Below are positions 1 through 10,964 of a stretch of 49,170 nucleotides of DNA, piece by piece. A program made the translations under genes and the position numbers. The notes under the pieces were generated by a model. The model had not been told where the DNA came from and did not search any database. It worked only from the letters and a program-made list of their open reading frames with translations. The first letter of the stretch is position 1. Each line of letters opens with the position of its first letter. The stretch is from Gracilaria domingensis (lineage: Eukaryota > Rhodophyta > Florideophyceae > Gracilariales > Gracilariaceae). Where the stretch lies: positions 1-49,170 of the forward strand of contig VCMS01000316.1 of NCBI GenBank assembly GCA_022539475.1, written 5' to 3'.

Positions 1-1140
1 TTGACCCCTTTACACACATACCTTTTCTTTGTCAAACACTACCGTGCAGCCCAGATCACAAATCTGTGACACAGACAACAAATGGTACCGTAAGTTGGGC
101 ACGTGTACCACCTGCTTTAGCTTGCACTTACGCTTGGACCCTTCAACTGTCAGATCGAGCTCCACACTTCCGTGACCAACAGACTGCAACTTGGAATCAT
201 TGCCGATACTCACACCCGACGACACCTTTGTCTCGTACGTTTGGAACATTGAGTCATCATAAGTCATGTGTGCAGTAGCTCCAGAGTCAACAATCCAGTC
301 ACTGTTAGTGGCCTTGTCGGCACCATTCGCAATGAGGCATACAAAGTCAGAATCGCTGCCGCCCGTACCTTGCTCATCGTTGAGCGCGGTATGTACACTT
401 GGGTGAGCAGCATCGATCTGATCCTTGTTAGCCCCATCACGTTGCTTTTTGAAACAGTTCTTCTGGATATGACCCTTTATGCCACAATAGTAACACACAA
501 CCGACTTCAATGACTTCCTACGAAACTGGCGTCCCAAGAGTGCAGCATCAACACCGGACTCCTCCTTGGCACGATCACTCATACGTTGCTCTTCTTGCAA
601 TAAACGGCTCTTCACAAACTCCATAGTGAGTTGGCGATCTCCGATCGTGGTGTCAATTGCAACAATGAGGTGCTCAAAACGATCCGGAAGTCCACATAGA
701 GCAGCCATAGCAATGTCCTCTTCTTCAACGTTGACGTCCATACTCTTGAGGTCGGAGGCCAAGTGCCGAACACGATTGATGAATTGCAACATCTTCTCGT
801 CCTCGCGCATTTTGACAGAGTAGAAGGCACGTCTGGCGTTGATTCGGTTAAGAAGAGTCTTACGTTGAAACACATTGCAAATGGCCTTCCATGCGTCAGC
901 AGCAGTCTCGATGTCTCGAATGTGATCCAAGTGCTCGTCGGCAAGCGTGAGTCCAATGATAGCTCTAGCCCTTTCGTCGCGGATTTGCCACTTTACCAGT
1001 TCCTCTTCATCCGTGGGTGCAGAAGTGGTGAGATGGTTCTTGAGGTCTTTCAGTGCAAGTACATACTGAATCTTCTGCTTCCAAGTATGGAAGTTATCCT
1101 CACCCAACTTCTCGATCTTGAGCCCACTAAACGAGTCCAT
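1..1140 (-). pseudogene. gag-pol: copia gag and protease start, truncated and frameshifted (element B)
   Basis: Starts at the ATG at 1140 (MDSFSGLKIEKLGEDN), chosen because the reading frame upstream is only the low-complexity TTG tract and the homologous start is used in A and H. Residues 1-210 are the copia-type Gag (KLGEDNFHTWKQKIQ and FQRKTLLNRINARRAFYSVK). Residues 216-229 are a CCHC zinc knuckle (CYYCGIKGHIQKNC) that binds RNA. The aspartic protease active site DSGA is at about 285-288 (WIVDSGATAHM). Gag would form the virus-like particle, and protease would cut the polyprotein. The frame ends at 10-12 because one G is missing from the run at about positions 6-11 relative to A (cccctttacac against ccccttgtacac), giving a premature stop in the linker before integrase. 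The rest of pol is beyond the window. Confidence 0.88.
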
Positions 1141-1212
1141 GATGTAAGAGAGGAACTGCAGCGAACCAGATAATGCGGTGGCAGACAGGCGGCAATAGCA
1201 AACGACAGCGGT

Positions 1213-1280
1213 AAACAACAACAGCAAACAACAACAACAAACAACAACAAACAACAATAACAACAAACAACAACAACAAT
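1213..1280 (-). repeat. (TTG/GTT)n low-complexity tract upstream of gag
   Basis: On the sense strand this is a run of TTG and TTGTT units lying 75-140 bases before the gag ATG. The same tract is in A (about 18543-18602), H (about 41948-42013) and the tail copy (about 48031-48095), with a different number of units in each. It is probably untranslated. If translated it gives a cysteine, leucine and valine run with no resemblance to Gag. The family 2 elements lose similarity to family 1 at this point. Confidence 0.75.
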
Positions 1281-2370
1281 AAAGATGAATAGTCGGGTGC
1301 AAAAGGAACTAAGATTCCTGGTACCCTAGGGAGTCGGACCCCTGACCCCCGGAGACTCTCCGGGTAAGAAACGACTTCTGCAGTCTACCTCCTCCTGCGT
1401 TCTAGGAGAAGGTGCGTCGCTCTCTACGAGACTTCCAGAGGATGGTTAATGACCGAAGATATGCCTTCACCAAGTAAAACCCTCTCTGGTCTCTTGCAAG
1501 AACTTGCGCGACCCTGAAACTGCAGGTACTATGACAAACCGAGGTACGCTTCTAGCAAGCAAACAATGAAGTTCACAAGCGGCCTGATCCTAAAAAGGAG
1601 GTCAGCCTACGACACGTCGCCTCCCCGCACCACCGAAGCAGTACGGATCAAAAGCTCGTTTCAGTTTGCCTTCGCCACAGATCAAGAACCCAACACAAAG
1701 TCAGGTCAGCAACAATAAAGGTGGACCACCTCCTGTCCAGTGCAGTACGTCACGGCACCCCGTCCACAAATGCCCCCGCGAAGAATACCAGGTCTTTCGA
1801 CCGACACCGTTATCTGCCCCTAAGGACCGGTGGGAAACTCGCAAGACGGAACAAATGCTTTGGTTCAAGCCGCCAGACTAACGTCCCCGATTGCTCGGAT
1901 CAACCGCTCGTCGCACCGAAACTCAAGTGATCACCACACCTGCCGAGCACACACGCAGTGCACGGACTTCAACAGAAACGAATGCTGAGCACAACACACA
2001 AGTGCACAGACTTCAACAACACAAGGTCCTCAACCTCTCGGATCAGAACCCACAAAGACGACGTGGGGATCCCAACAATAATAACAGAGGGAGACCAAAC
2101 GAAGCGGATAGCGATCGACAACACGGGCAACAACGAGCGCCCAAACACAATCACGATAGAAAGTCAACGTCGAACCACCACCAACAAAACGCCCTCAGGG
2201 AGGAACGAACGACCGAAAGAAGAAAGTCAACACCGACCAACGATACGGTCAACACACCCGACGCAACGGAGAAGGGAACGAAAGGGAAAACAGCGAAGCG
2301 GATGAACGGCGGTGAGGGAGAGCGGCGAGAATCAGCGGCGAGAGGGAACGATAACGGCAGAGGTCAGCGG
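1281..2370 (-). other. Untranslated leader of family 1 (element B)
   Basis: About 1.1 kb between the primer-binding site and gag with no convincing gene. Sense-strand inverted repeats lie at 1348-1364 (CCCGGAGAGTCTCCGGG) and 1305-1318 (GGAATCTTAGTTCC), with the palindrome CCCTAGGG between them. The small open frames here are not kept between families. The leader is shared with the family 2 elements and in outline with family 3, so it probably carries RNA packaging or dimerisation signals (inference). Confidence 0.7.
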
Positions 2371-2385
2371 GCTGGGCCCATAACC
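2371..2385 (-). promoter_or_regulatory. Primer-binding site, half-tRNA-iMet type (element B)
   Basis: The plus strand reads GCTGGGCCCATAACC directly beside the LTR end TGATAG. This is the 5' anticodon-arm sequence of initiator tRNA-Met, including the CAT anticodon. The element RNA would therefore pair with an internal part of the tRNA, as known for Drosophila copia and yeast Ty5, where a tRNA cut in the anticodon loop primes reverse transcription. Confidence 0.88.
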
Positions 2386-3171
2386 TGATAGAGGTTGAAG
2401 CTGAAAGGGAAGGTTGAAGAAAGGATAGGGGAATGAAGGGAAGTTCGCCAGCTCTGGCACGGATTTTACTTGGAGGTGCTCGAGTCACCGCTTATATAGA
2501 ACTACTTTGCGCAACCATCGCACAACTCCAACTCCAAGCAATACCTAAACCACTAGCTAGAGACACCCAATACTACCAATCATCTTCTAACATAACATGG
2601 TAACACTGCCACACTATCATGACAGCTTACAACAACAAAGCACAACAACGCACAACAGTGCACAACCGTGCACATCAAGTTACGTGCCTACACATAACCA
2701 TGACCATGCACAGATTCACATAGTGCCAACACACTGTAATCCGTACACGCCACCATAACAGTTACGTACAAGCTCACCAACCAACACGTCACCACAAACT
2801 CACTCCAAGTCCTACGTCACCAACAATACCACAGTGTAAACCTCTTGACAGCGCATCTACTCTTCACCATAGTGCCAAAGTCACATGAAGCTGTCCTACA
2901 TGTCCACGTACATACGTGTGTACCCTGTGCATCATGTACAGTATGCCCAGTGTACTAGCTACACACGTGTACCCCGGAAACAACCCATTAGCGCCACAAC
3001 ACTTGTACCAACCACAATGCATATGACCATTTGCAGTAGCCAATCACAAGCCCGTTTCACGTTGAGTTTGCGCAGAGGCGCATATGCGCTTTTCCAACGG
3101 CACCCTCCAAAACAGCCCATGCTCCCCAGCACTTTTGGTTTTCAGTGACAGCGCAGGGTCAACATCCAACA
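2386..3171 (-). repeat. Family 1 LTR, 5' LTR of element B
   Basis: 786 bp, from TGATAGAGG to CATCCAACA on the plus strand, so TGTTGGATG...CTCTATCA in sense. A TATA box (TATATAAG, plus 2491-2498) and an R/U5 core containing the inverted repeat GCCAGAGCTGGC (2447-2458) mark the promoter end. The U3 start carries a CCAAT box and the palindrome GCGCATATGCGC. Confidence 0.92.
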
Positions 3172-3262
3172 TATAGGTTGTGACTCAAGCACTCCAGTAT
3201 CTGAGCAAGCTGGCGACTCCTGCACCATCTCCTCATGTCAACTTCTGATCCAGCTATAACCT
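3172..3262 (+). repeat. Family 2 LTR 3'-end fragment, degenerate
   Basis: Begins tataggttgtgactcaagca and ends near ctataacctacaatc. It matches the last 110 bp or so of the family 2 LTR (compare 24150-24267) with several small deletions. It starts at the TATA box, right at the outer edge of the B LTR. Confidence 0.7.
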
Positions 3263-3867
3263 ACAATCAGCAACCATAGGTCTGTCGGCAGTAGAACAGT
3301 GCAATCGACTTGTCACGCAGAGCCTCTCGAGCAAGTGGAACCGAATGTCGATATGCTGTACTCTGTTCACATCCATTCGGCAAGATCAATGCACCCTGGT
3401 GTCAACATACACAGGCGTTGGTTCAACCAGTAGTTCACGACTCGTCACTCAACTCCACTCACGATTGCAATGCCGTTCCAAGTCGCCGTAGCCAGATCGC
3501 CTCCTTGCACAGAGCACAGCTCACATACTCAGCTTCAGCACTGGAAGCGCAACCACTTCTGCTGACGCGAGCACACGACACTGGACTCCGCACATCATGA
3601 CAGTATCCACTGGTAGACTTGCGGTAGCAACATCGCCTGCCATCGAGTCACGTACCATGCAGATCCATAGCAGTGGTGAGCCATATGTGAGTCCAAAGCG
3701 GTGCCATTGAGGTAGCGAAGAACACGTTGACTGCCTTCCAGTGAGTCTCTCCGGTTCTCGACATACTTGCAAGTTGGACACTGCGTACGAGATATCCGGA
3801 CGAGTACCACAGACAGTACATGAGACAGCAATGCTGACGTAGGCACGTGCGAAGACCTTCACAGACA
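3263..3867 (-). pseudogene. Decayed copia pol fragment (RNase H to RT C-terminus)
   Basis: Minus-strand sequence alignable by eye to 14510-15130 of element A: the distal RNase H domain, the AEAEY region and the part of RT next to RNase H. It has numerous substitutions and deletions, and only short open pieces remain (for example the DISYAVSNL segment near 3780). It is more diverged in base substitutions than the other broken copies, so it may come from a related subfamily. It is cut on the right by the LTR of element C at 3868. Confidence 0.75.
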
Positions 3868-4858
3868 TGTTAGAGGTTATAGCTGGGATCAGAAAGTTGA
3901 CATGAGGAAGGATGGGGGGATGCAAGGGAAGTTCGCCAGCTCTGGCTCAGATTTACTTGGAGGTGCTTGAGTCACAACCTATATAGCACTTCTTCGCTAC
4001 TCCATCATGGGACTCCAACTCTGACCAACATGCAACTCACTAACCAGAGACACTCAATACTACCAATCATCTACAGACATAACATGGTAACAGTGCCAAA
4101 CTGCTTACAACAGCAGTGCACAACAACGCACAACAGTGTACAACAGTGCACAACAATTCGTACACTACTGCACAGCAGTGCACAACAATGCACAACAATG
4201 CACACCAATGTAGTAGCCATGCACGTCCCTGACAGTGTACCGACACATTTCTACAGCACACCACGAGCACCACACATCAACGCAGTCAACAATATGACAG
4301 CTCACCATAGTAACACGACCATGCATACACACAATGCAACACCTCACCATCATGACCAGCCATGCTTACGGAACATCACATCACACTTCACGTGTTGCTG
4401 GCACGCTGTAATCTGTACACCACACCGTAAGTGTACGTGCCAGATACCCAAGTCCCACATCATCAACAAGTACCTGTAAACCACATGACGTCAGTCACTT
4501 AGCTGCAACATGTTCCATTCATCCATACACACACATTTGCATGTAGCACAACTCAAACATGGTGTAAACTTCACAACACTGACAGTGCTGCCACCTGTAC
4601 CTTGTGTGCACATACATAGCCTTCAACCCTGTACTTCATGACCACTGTACAACCTGTCATCGTTGTACCTTGTGGTCATCCCAGCTGAACGATAGCGTTC
4701 CAGTGTAGCCATAAACGTTCAACCCATACTGAGTATACCACACAGCAACGTAGTATACCAAACAGAACAACATCAATCTCGGTTTCACGTATCAAGGTAC
4801 CATTCTAGACTCCACACATCTCAACTGCTTGATGTCAGTGACAGCATGACTTCCAACA
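3868..4858 (-). repeat. Family 2 LTR, 3' LTR of element C
   Basis: 991 bp, TGTTAGAGG to TTCCAACA on the plus strand (TGTTGGAAGTC...CTCTAACA in sense). It contains a cluster of GTGCAC-type repeats at about 4115-4210, and near its R/U5 end the GCCAGAGCTGGC inverted repeat (3935-3946) shared with family 1. Confidence 0.92.
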
Positions 4859-4871
4859 CCCTCCCTCTGTT
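4859..4871 (-). promoter_or_regulatory. Polypurine tract of element C
   Basis: Sense strand AACAGAGGGAGGG directly before the LTR start TGTTGG. It would prime plus-strand DNA synthesis. The upstream context GAAGTCAGTAACAGAGG is nearly the same as in family 1. Confidence 0.82.
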
Positions 4872-5087
4872 ACTGACTTCAAGCAACCAGCGCTCCTGGT
4901 CAAGTACATGCTAAGTAACAAGTCGGGCAGTCAAGAAACCAATGTTACTGCAAATAAACCTTACGATGGCCAACGGTGACAACCAAACATCAAGTGCAGT
5001 TAGTGTGTGTCCAAGCCCACGGCTGTACCGTTCTACCAGTATACCAAGATCATAGTTCTGTTCTGTACGATTCGGATGTTCTGGAAA

Positions 5088-5106
5088 CACCCTCCTTTTG
5101 TCACAC
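5088..5106 (-). other. Internal polypurine-tract-like sequence 1
   Basis: Sense GTGTGACAAAAGGAGGGTG followed by TTTCC. It resembles a diverged copy of the terminal PPT plus the first bases of the LTR. It is repeated at the same relative place in D and E (E: about 26543-26560). Confidence 0.5.
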
Positions 5107-5213
5107 ACTCTGAACTTCTTACTCATCCTTCGTATGGCAACGAAGACAACAGCTTCCGGTTCAAACAGATATCAACAACAGACAGTGAGAGCCTAAGTCT
5201 GAGGATGTTACTC

Positions 5214-5240
5214 TGACACCCTCCCTCTCTCACTGGCTTT
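5214..5240 (-). other. Internal polypurine-tract-like sequence 2
   Basis: Sense AGTGAGAGAGGGAGGGTGT followed by CAGAGTAAC, preceded by GAAGTTCAAAGCC. This is very close to the true PPT/LTR junction and repeated in D and E (E: about 26413-26434). It could be a relic of an earlier 3' end or a secondary plus-strand priming site. Confidence 0.5.
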
Positions 5241-5336
5241 GAACTTCTCTCGGAACGAAAATGCACCTCAGAGTCCTTCACAAAAGGGATCTAGATGTCC
5301 ACAAGTGACCACATTCTAGACACCGAAAACGAATGT

Positions 5337-6253
5337 TGCTCCGAGCATGTAACACATAACAACCTCTCGGAGCACCATTAATCACAGTACTTCAACCAGA
5401 CATGCAAACACACGCAACCTTCTGATTCAAGACCGATTTTCTGAACACCGGACATGCAACAAGTAGCAACCTTCCAGTTCAACATCACCTTCGTAACAGC
5501 TGGACATGCAAAAGAGAGCAACCTTCCAGCTCAACAAATCTCTTCAAACAGCGGACATCAAAATCACAGCAACCTTCCGCGAATAACACACAAAGAGAAT
5601 TGCAACACAGGCATCCTGGACTTGCAAAATGACAACCTTCCAGGCCCCGTCCATACAAAGTGATGTCCTACACACTCAGGCATGAAACACTCAACTCCTG
5701 AGTCAATTAGCTCTTTCATTCACACCGGACATGCAAACACATAGCAAACTTCCAGTGACAACAAACTGAAACAAAGAGCAAAACAAACATCACAAGCAAT
5801 GAAACAAACACTCAGGCATGAAACACTCAACCTCCTGAATCGAACAGCTCTTCCATAACCAGGACATGCATACATGTAACAACCTTCTGGTAACATGAGA
5901 ACAACATGGAGAGCAAAACACACATCACAAGTGATCAATAATACACTCAGGCATGAAACACTCAACCTCCTGAGTCAAACAGCTCTTCCATACACACCGG
6001 ACATGCAACCAAATAGCAACCTTCCGGTACAACAGAAGTAAAGCGAAGAGCACAGCACACATCCCGGGCATACATAACGACAACCTTCTGAGCCTGCGTA
6101 AGGAAGTCACGATAACAACGGACAAGTAACATCGCAACTTTCCAAAGTTGATACAAAGAAGAGCTCAGACATGTTCAACAACAAACACCCAGGAAGTGTC
6201 ATAAACGAATCTCACACACACAGTCTCAGGCAGGAAACACTCCACCTCCTGAA
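5337..6253 (-). repeat. Hairpin array with conserved loop (element C)
   Basis: Thirteen clear inverted repeats in about 0.9 kb, at (plus coordinates) about 5337-5374, 5394-5427, 5447-5478, 5499-5531, 5553-5580, 5608-5643, 5675-5705, 5726-5757, 5811-5841, 5858-5893, 5945-5975, 5995-6029 and 6225-6253, plus one or two weak ones. In sense, each is a 5-9 bp stem, then AGGTTG, 4-9 variable bases, (T)TGCATG or TCATG, and the matching stem strand. The stems differ in sequence but stay paired. No coding frame spans the array. An RNA structure bound by a protein is likely, but its function is unknown. Confidence 0.85.
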
Positions 6254-7374
6254 CTGTAGCGAGAATAACAACAACAAACTGCAAGCGATCGGGTGCATAA
6301 GGAACTAAGATTCCTGGTACCCTAGGGAGTCGGACCCCTGACCCCCGGAGACCCTCCGGGTAGGAAACGACTTTCTTCTGTCTACCTCCTCCTGCGTTCC
6401 AGGAGAAGGCGCGTCGCTCTCTACGAGACGTCCAGAGGATGGTTAGTGACCAAAGATATGCCTTCACCAAGTTAAACCCTCTCTGGTCTCTTGCAAGAAC
6501 TTGCGCGACCCTGATACTGCAGGTACTATGACAAACCGAGGTACGCTTCCAGCAAGCAAACAATCAAGTTCACAAGCGGCCTGATCCTGAAAAGGAGGTC
6601 AGCCTACGACACGTCGCCTCCCCGCACCACCGCAGCAGTACGGATCAAAAGCTCGTTTCAGTTTGTCTTCCCAACAGATCAAGAACCCAACACACAGTCA
6701 GGTCACACACAACAAAGGTGAACCACCCCTGTTCGATGCAGTACGTCACGGCACCCCGTCAACTTCAGCACTCGCGGTACTACCAGGTCTTCCGACCGAC
6801 ACCGTTATCTGCCCCGAAGGACCGGTGGGAGCCCGCTCGACAGCGCGTCCGAATTGGTTCAAGCCGCCAGACTAACGTCCCCGATTGCTCGGATCAACCG
6901 CTCGTCGCACCGAAACCCAAGTGATCACCACAAATGCCGAGCACACAGGCAGTGCCCGGACTTCAACGAAAAAACGAATGCTGAGCACAACACACAAGTG
7001 CACAGACTTCAACGACAACGGTACTCAACCCCTCGGATCAGAACCCGCAAACACGACACGGGGATCACAACAACGAAAACAGAGGCGAGAAACCAACAAA
7101 GCGGATAGCGATCGACGAAAACGAAAATGAACTAGAAACCAAACAGAATCACGAAAGTAGAACAGCGTCGAGCCACTACCACCACAACGCCCTCAGGGAG
7201 GAACGCAAACCAAAAGGGAAATACAACACCACCAAACCGGTCAATGACAAGAAACACGACGGAGAAAAAACATCGAAAACATCAACAACGGCGTTCAACA
7301 ACACGGACGGCGGTGAGGGAGAGCGGCGGAAAGGGAAACCTCATGACGAACGACAAACGGCAGAGGTCAGCGGG
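6254..7374 (-). other. Leader of element C, homologous to the family 1 leader
   Basis: Matches the family 1 leader along most of its length: the GGAATCTTAGTTCC and CCCGGAG...CTCCGGG hairpins, the GGTGAAGGCATATCTT block, and the segment next to the primer site. Several blocks are replaced or shortened near the PBS. A 132-codon open frame (6165-6563) overlaps it but is not maintained in family 1 and is taken as chance. Confidence 0.72.
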
Positions 7375-7389
7375 GCTGGGCCCATAACC
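7375..7389 (-). promoter_or_regulatory. Primer-binding site of element C
   Basis: GCTGGGCCCATAACC on the plus strand, immediately inside the 5' LTR. It is identical to the family 1 site and complementary to the initiator tRNA-Met anticodon arm. Confidence 0.88.
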
Positions 7390-8380
7390 TGTTAGAGGTT
7401 ATAGCTGGGATCAGAAAGTTGACATGAGGAAGGATGGGGGGATGCAAGGGAAGTTCGCCAGCTCTGGCTCAGATTTACTTGGAGGTGCTTGAGTCACAAC
7501 CTATATAGCACTTCTTCGCTACTCCATCATGGGACTCCAACTCTGACCAACATGCAACTCACTAACCAGAGACACTCAATACTACCAATCATCTACAGAC
7601 ATAACATGGTAACAGTGCCAAACTGCTTACAACAGCAGTGCACAACAACGCACAACAGTGTACAACAGTGCACAACAATTCGTACACTACTGCACAGCAG
7701 TGCACAACAATGCACAACAATGCACACCAATGTAGTAGCCATGCACGTCCCTGACAGTGTACCGACACATTTCTACAGCACACCACGAGCACCACACATC
7801 AACGCAGTCAACAATATGACAGCTCACCATAGTAACACGACCATGCATACACACAATGCAACACCTCACCATCATGACCAGCCATGCTTACGGAACATCA
7901 CATCACACTTCACGTGTTGCTGGCACGCTGTAATCTGTACACCACACCGTAAGTGTACGTGCCAGATACCCAAGTCCCACATCATCAACAAGTACCTGTA
8001 AACCACATGACGTCAGTCACTTAGCTGCAACATGTTCCATTCATCCATACACACACATTTGCATGTAGCACAACTCAAACATGGTGTAAACTTCACAACA
8101 CTGACAGTGCTGCCACCTGTACCTTGTGTGCACATACATAGCCTTCAACCCTGTACTTCATGACCACTGTACAACCTGTCATCGTTGTACCTTGTGGTCA
8201 TCCCAGCTGAACGATAGCGTTCCAGTGTAGCCATAAACGTTCAACCCATACTGAGTATACCACACAGCAACGTAGTATACCAAACAGAACAACATCAATC
8301 TCGGTTTCACGTATCAAGGTACCATTCTAGACTCCACACATCTCAACTGCTTGATGCCAGTGACAGCATGACTTCCAACA
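7390..8380 (-). repeat. Family 2 LTR shared by elements C (5' LTR) and D (3' LTR)
   Basis: 991 bp. A PBS lies on its left side (for C) and a polypurine tract (8381-8393) on its right side (for D), so one LTR closes both elements. TATA-like TATATAGG is at plus 7500-7507. Confidence 0.92.
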
Positions 8381-8393
8381 CCCTCCCTCTGTT
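8381..8393 (-). promoter_or_regulatory. Polypurine tract of element D
   Basis: Sense AACAGAGGGAGGG immediately before the LTR start, as in C. Confidence 0.8.
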
Positions 8394-8858
8394 ACTGACT
8401 TCAAGCAACTATCGCTGCTGCCCAAGTACATGCTAAGTAACAGGTCGGGTAATGAGGAAACCAACGTTACTGCACTTAGACCTTACGACGTGCAACGGTG
8501 ACAATCAAACATCAAGTGCAGTTAGTGTGTGTCCAAGTCCACAGCTGTACCATTCTACCAGTATACCAAGATCATAGTTCTGTTCTGTACGATTCGGATG
8601 TTCTGGAAACACCCTCCTTTTGTCACAAACTCTGAACTTCTTACTCATCCTTCGTATGGCAACGAAGACAACAGCTTCCGGTTCAAACAGATATCAACAA
8701 CAGACAGTGAGAGCCTAAGTCTGAGGATGTTACTCTGACACCCTCCCTCTCTCACTGGCTTTGAACTTCTCTCGGAACGAAAATGCACCTCAGAGTCCTT
8801 CACAAAAGGGATCTAGATGTCCACAAGTGACCACATTCTAGACACCGAAAACGAATGT

Positions 8859-9829
8859 TGCTCCGAGCATGTAACACATAACAACCTCTCGGAGCACCAT
8901 TAATCACAGTACTTCAACCAGACATGCAAACACACGCAACCTTCTGATTCAAGACCGATTTTCTGAACACCGGACATGCAACAAGTAGCAACCTTCCAGT
9001 TCAACATCACCTTCGTAACAGCTGGACATGCAAAAGAGAGCAACCTTCCAGCTCAACAAATCTCTTCAAACAGCGGACATTCAAAATCACAGCAACCTTC
9101 CGCGAATAACACACAAAGAGAATTGCAACACAGGCATCCTGGACTTGCAAAATGACAATTAGCTCTTCACACCGGACATGCAAACACATAGCAAACTTCC
9201 AGTGACACAAACTGAAACAAAGAGCAAACAAACATCACAAGCATGAAACAACACTCAGGCATGAAACACTCAACCTCCTGAATCGAACAGCTCTTCATAA
9301 CCAGGACATGCATACATGTAACAACCTTCTGGTAACATGAGGACAACATGGAGAGCATAACACACATCACAAGTGATCAATAATACACTCAGGCATGAAA
9401 CACTCAACCTCCTGAGTCAAACAGCTCTTCCATACCCAGGACATGCATACATGTAACAACCTACTGGTAACATGAGAACAACATGGAGAGCAAAACACAC
9501 ATCACAAGTGATCAATAATACACTCAGGCATGAAACACTCAACCTCCTGAGTCAAACAGCTCTTCCATACACACCGGACATGCAACAAATAGCAACCTTC
9601 CGGTACAACAGAAGTAAAGCGAAGAGCACAGCACACATCCCGGGCATACATAACGACAACCTTCTGAGCCTGCGTAAGGAAGTCACGATAACAACGGACA
9701 AGTAACATCGCAACTTTCCAAAGTTGATACAAAGAAGAGCTCAGACATGTTCAACAATAAACACCCAGGAAGTGTCATAAACGAATCTCACACACACAGT
9801 CTCAGGCAGGAAACACTCCACCTCCTGAA
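8859..9829 (-). repeat. Hairpin array with conserved loop (element D)
   Basis: Homologous to the array in C. The strong 9-bp stem TGCTCCGAG/CTCGGAGCA opens it at 8859. The hairpin expected after about 9157 is deleted and its neighbour is broken. A 135-bp unit holding one CTCAGG-stem hairpin and one ACCAG-stem hairpin is present twice (units start at 9387 and 9522). The module number therefore changes while the loop motif stays. Confidence 0.83.
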
Positions 9830-10949
9830 CTGTAGCGAGAATAACAACAACAAACTGCAAGCGATCGGGTGCATAAGGAACTAAGATTCCTGGTACCCTA
9901 GGGAGTCGGACCCCTGACCCCCGGAGACCCTCCGGGTAGGAAACGACTTTCTTCTGTCTACCTCCTCCTGCGTTCCAGGAGAAGGCGCGTCGCTCTCTAC
10001 GAGACGTCCAGAGGATGGTTAGTGACCAAAGATATGCCTTCACCAAGTTAAACCCTCTCTGGTCTCTTGCAAGAACTTGCGCGACCCTGATACTGCAGGT
10101 ACTATGACAAACCGAGGTACGCTTCCAGCAAGCAAACAATCAAGTTCACAAGCGGCCTGATCCTGAAAAGGAGGTCAGCCTACGACACGTCGCCTCCCCG
10201 CACCACCGCAGCAGTACGGATCAAAAGCTCGTTTCAGTTTGTCTTCCCAACAGATCAAGAACCCAACACACAGTCAGGTCACACACAACAAAGGTGAACC
10301 ACCCCTGTTCGATGCAGTACGTCACGGCACCCCGTCAACTTCAGCACTCGCGGTACTACCAGGTCTTCCGACCGACACCGTTATCTGCCCCGAAGGACCG
10401 GTGGGAGCCCGCTCGACAGCGCGTCCGAATTGGTTCAAGCCGCCAGACTAACGTCCCCGATTGCTCGGATCAACCGCTCGTCGCACCGAAACCCAAGTGA
10501 TCACCACAAATGCCGAGCACACAGGCAGTGCCCGGACTTCAACGAAAAAACGAATGCTGAGCACAACACACAAGTGCACAGACTTCAACGACAACGGTAC
10601 TCAACCCCTCGGATCAGAACCCGCAAACACGACACGGGGATCACAACAACGAAAACAGAGGCGAGAAACCAACAAAGCGGATAGCGATCGACGAAAACGA
10701 AAATGAACTAGAAACCAAACAGAATCACGAAAGTAGAACAGCGTCGAGCCACTACCACCAAACGCCCTCAGGGAGGAACGCAAACCAAAAGGGAAATACA
10801 ACACCACCAAACCGGTCAATGACAAGAAACACGACGGAGAAAAAACATCGAAAACATCAACAACGGCGTTCAACAACACGGACGGCGGTGAGGGAGAGCG
10901 GCGGAAAGGGAAACCTCATGACGAACGACAAACGGCAGAGGTCAGCGGG
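9830..10949 (-). other. Leader of element D
   Basis: Nearly identical to the leader of C, including the paired hairpins and the block next to the PBS. No gene seen. Confidence 0.7.
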
Positions 10950-10964
10950 GCTGGGCCCATAACC
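10950..10964 (-). promoter_or_regulatory. Primer-binding site of element D
   Basis: GCTGGGCCCATAACC, adjacent to the LTR start TGTTAGAGG at 10965. It is the same half-tRNA type as the others. Confidence 0.87.

Larger units (their letters stand above)
1..3171 (-). mobile_element. Family 1 Ty1/copia LTR retrotransposon B, 5' portion
   Basis: Seen: reading on the minus strand, a complete 5' LTR (2386-3171), a primer-binding site, a leader of about 1.2 kb, then gag and the start of protease running off the left window edge. The order LTR-PBS-leader-gag-PR matches element A (13631-20495) almost base for base, which identifies the family. The 3' half and the second LTR lie outside the window, so age and target duplication cannot be judged. 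On the right the 5' LTR abuts a fragment of a family 2 LTR at 3172. Confidence 0.9.
3868..8380 (-). mobile_element. Non-autonomous family 2 copia-like element C (no gag-pol)
   Basis: 4513 bp: 3' LTR 3868-4858, internal region 4859-7389, 5' LTR 7390-8380. The LTRs are both 991 bp and differ by about one base (gatgtcag against gatgccag), so the insertion is young. The internal region has a primer-binding site, a family 1-like leader, a hairpin array and a polypurine tract, but no Gag, protease, integrase or RT similarity in any frame. It needs proteins from an autonomous element. Family 1 is the likely donor because the leader, primer site and polypurine region are shared. Flanking 5-mers show no target duplication, and its 5' LTR also serves as the 3' LTR of element D. 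Confidence 0.9.

Noticed and set aside
2371..2385. tRNA gene fragment
   Set aside because: Only the 15-base anticodon-arm match is present, always beside an LTR. It is a primer-binding site, not a tRNA gene.
1891..2388. 165-codon frame in the family 1 leader (also 19214-19741)
   Set aside because: Low-complexity Arg, Asn, Thr and Gln composition, broken by indels in the H leader, no start context and no domain. Treated as untranslated leader.
4067..4479. Open frames of 60-170 codons in the family 2 LTRs, rich in Thr, His and Gln or Cys
   Set aside because: They lie in U3, follow the CAACA and GTGCAC repeats, exist on both strands and have no protein-like pattern.
6165..6563. 132-codon open frame repeated in C, D and E (also 9741-10139 and 25088-25486)
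   Set aside because: The copies are near-identical at the DNA level, so an open frame is expected by descent. The frame is not kept in the homologous family 1 leader, has no recognisable domain, and runs across the hairpins of the leader.
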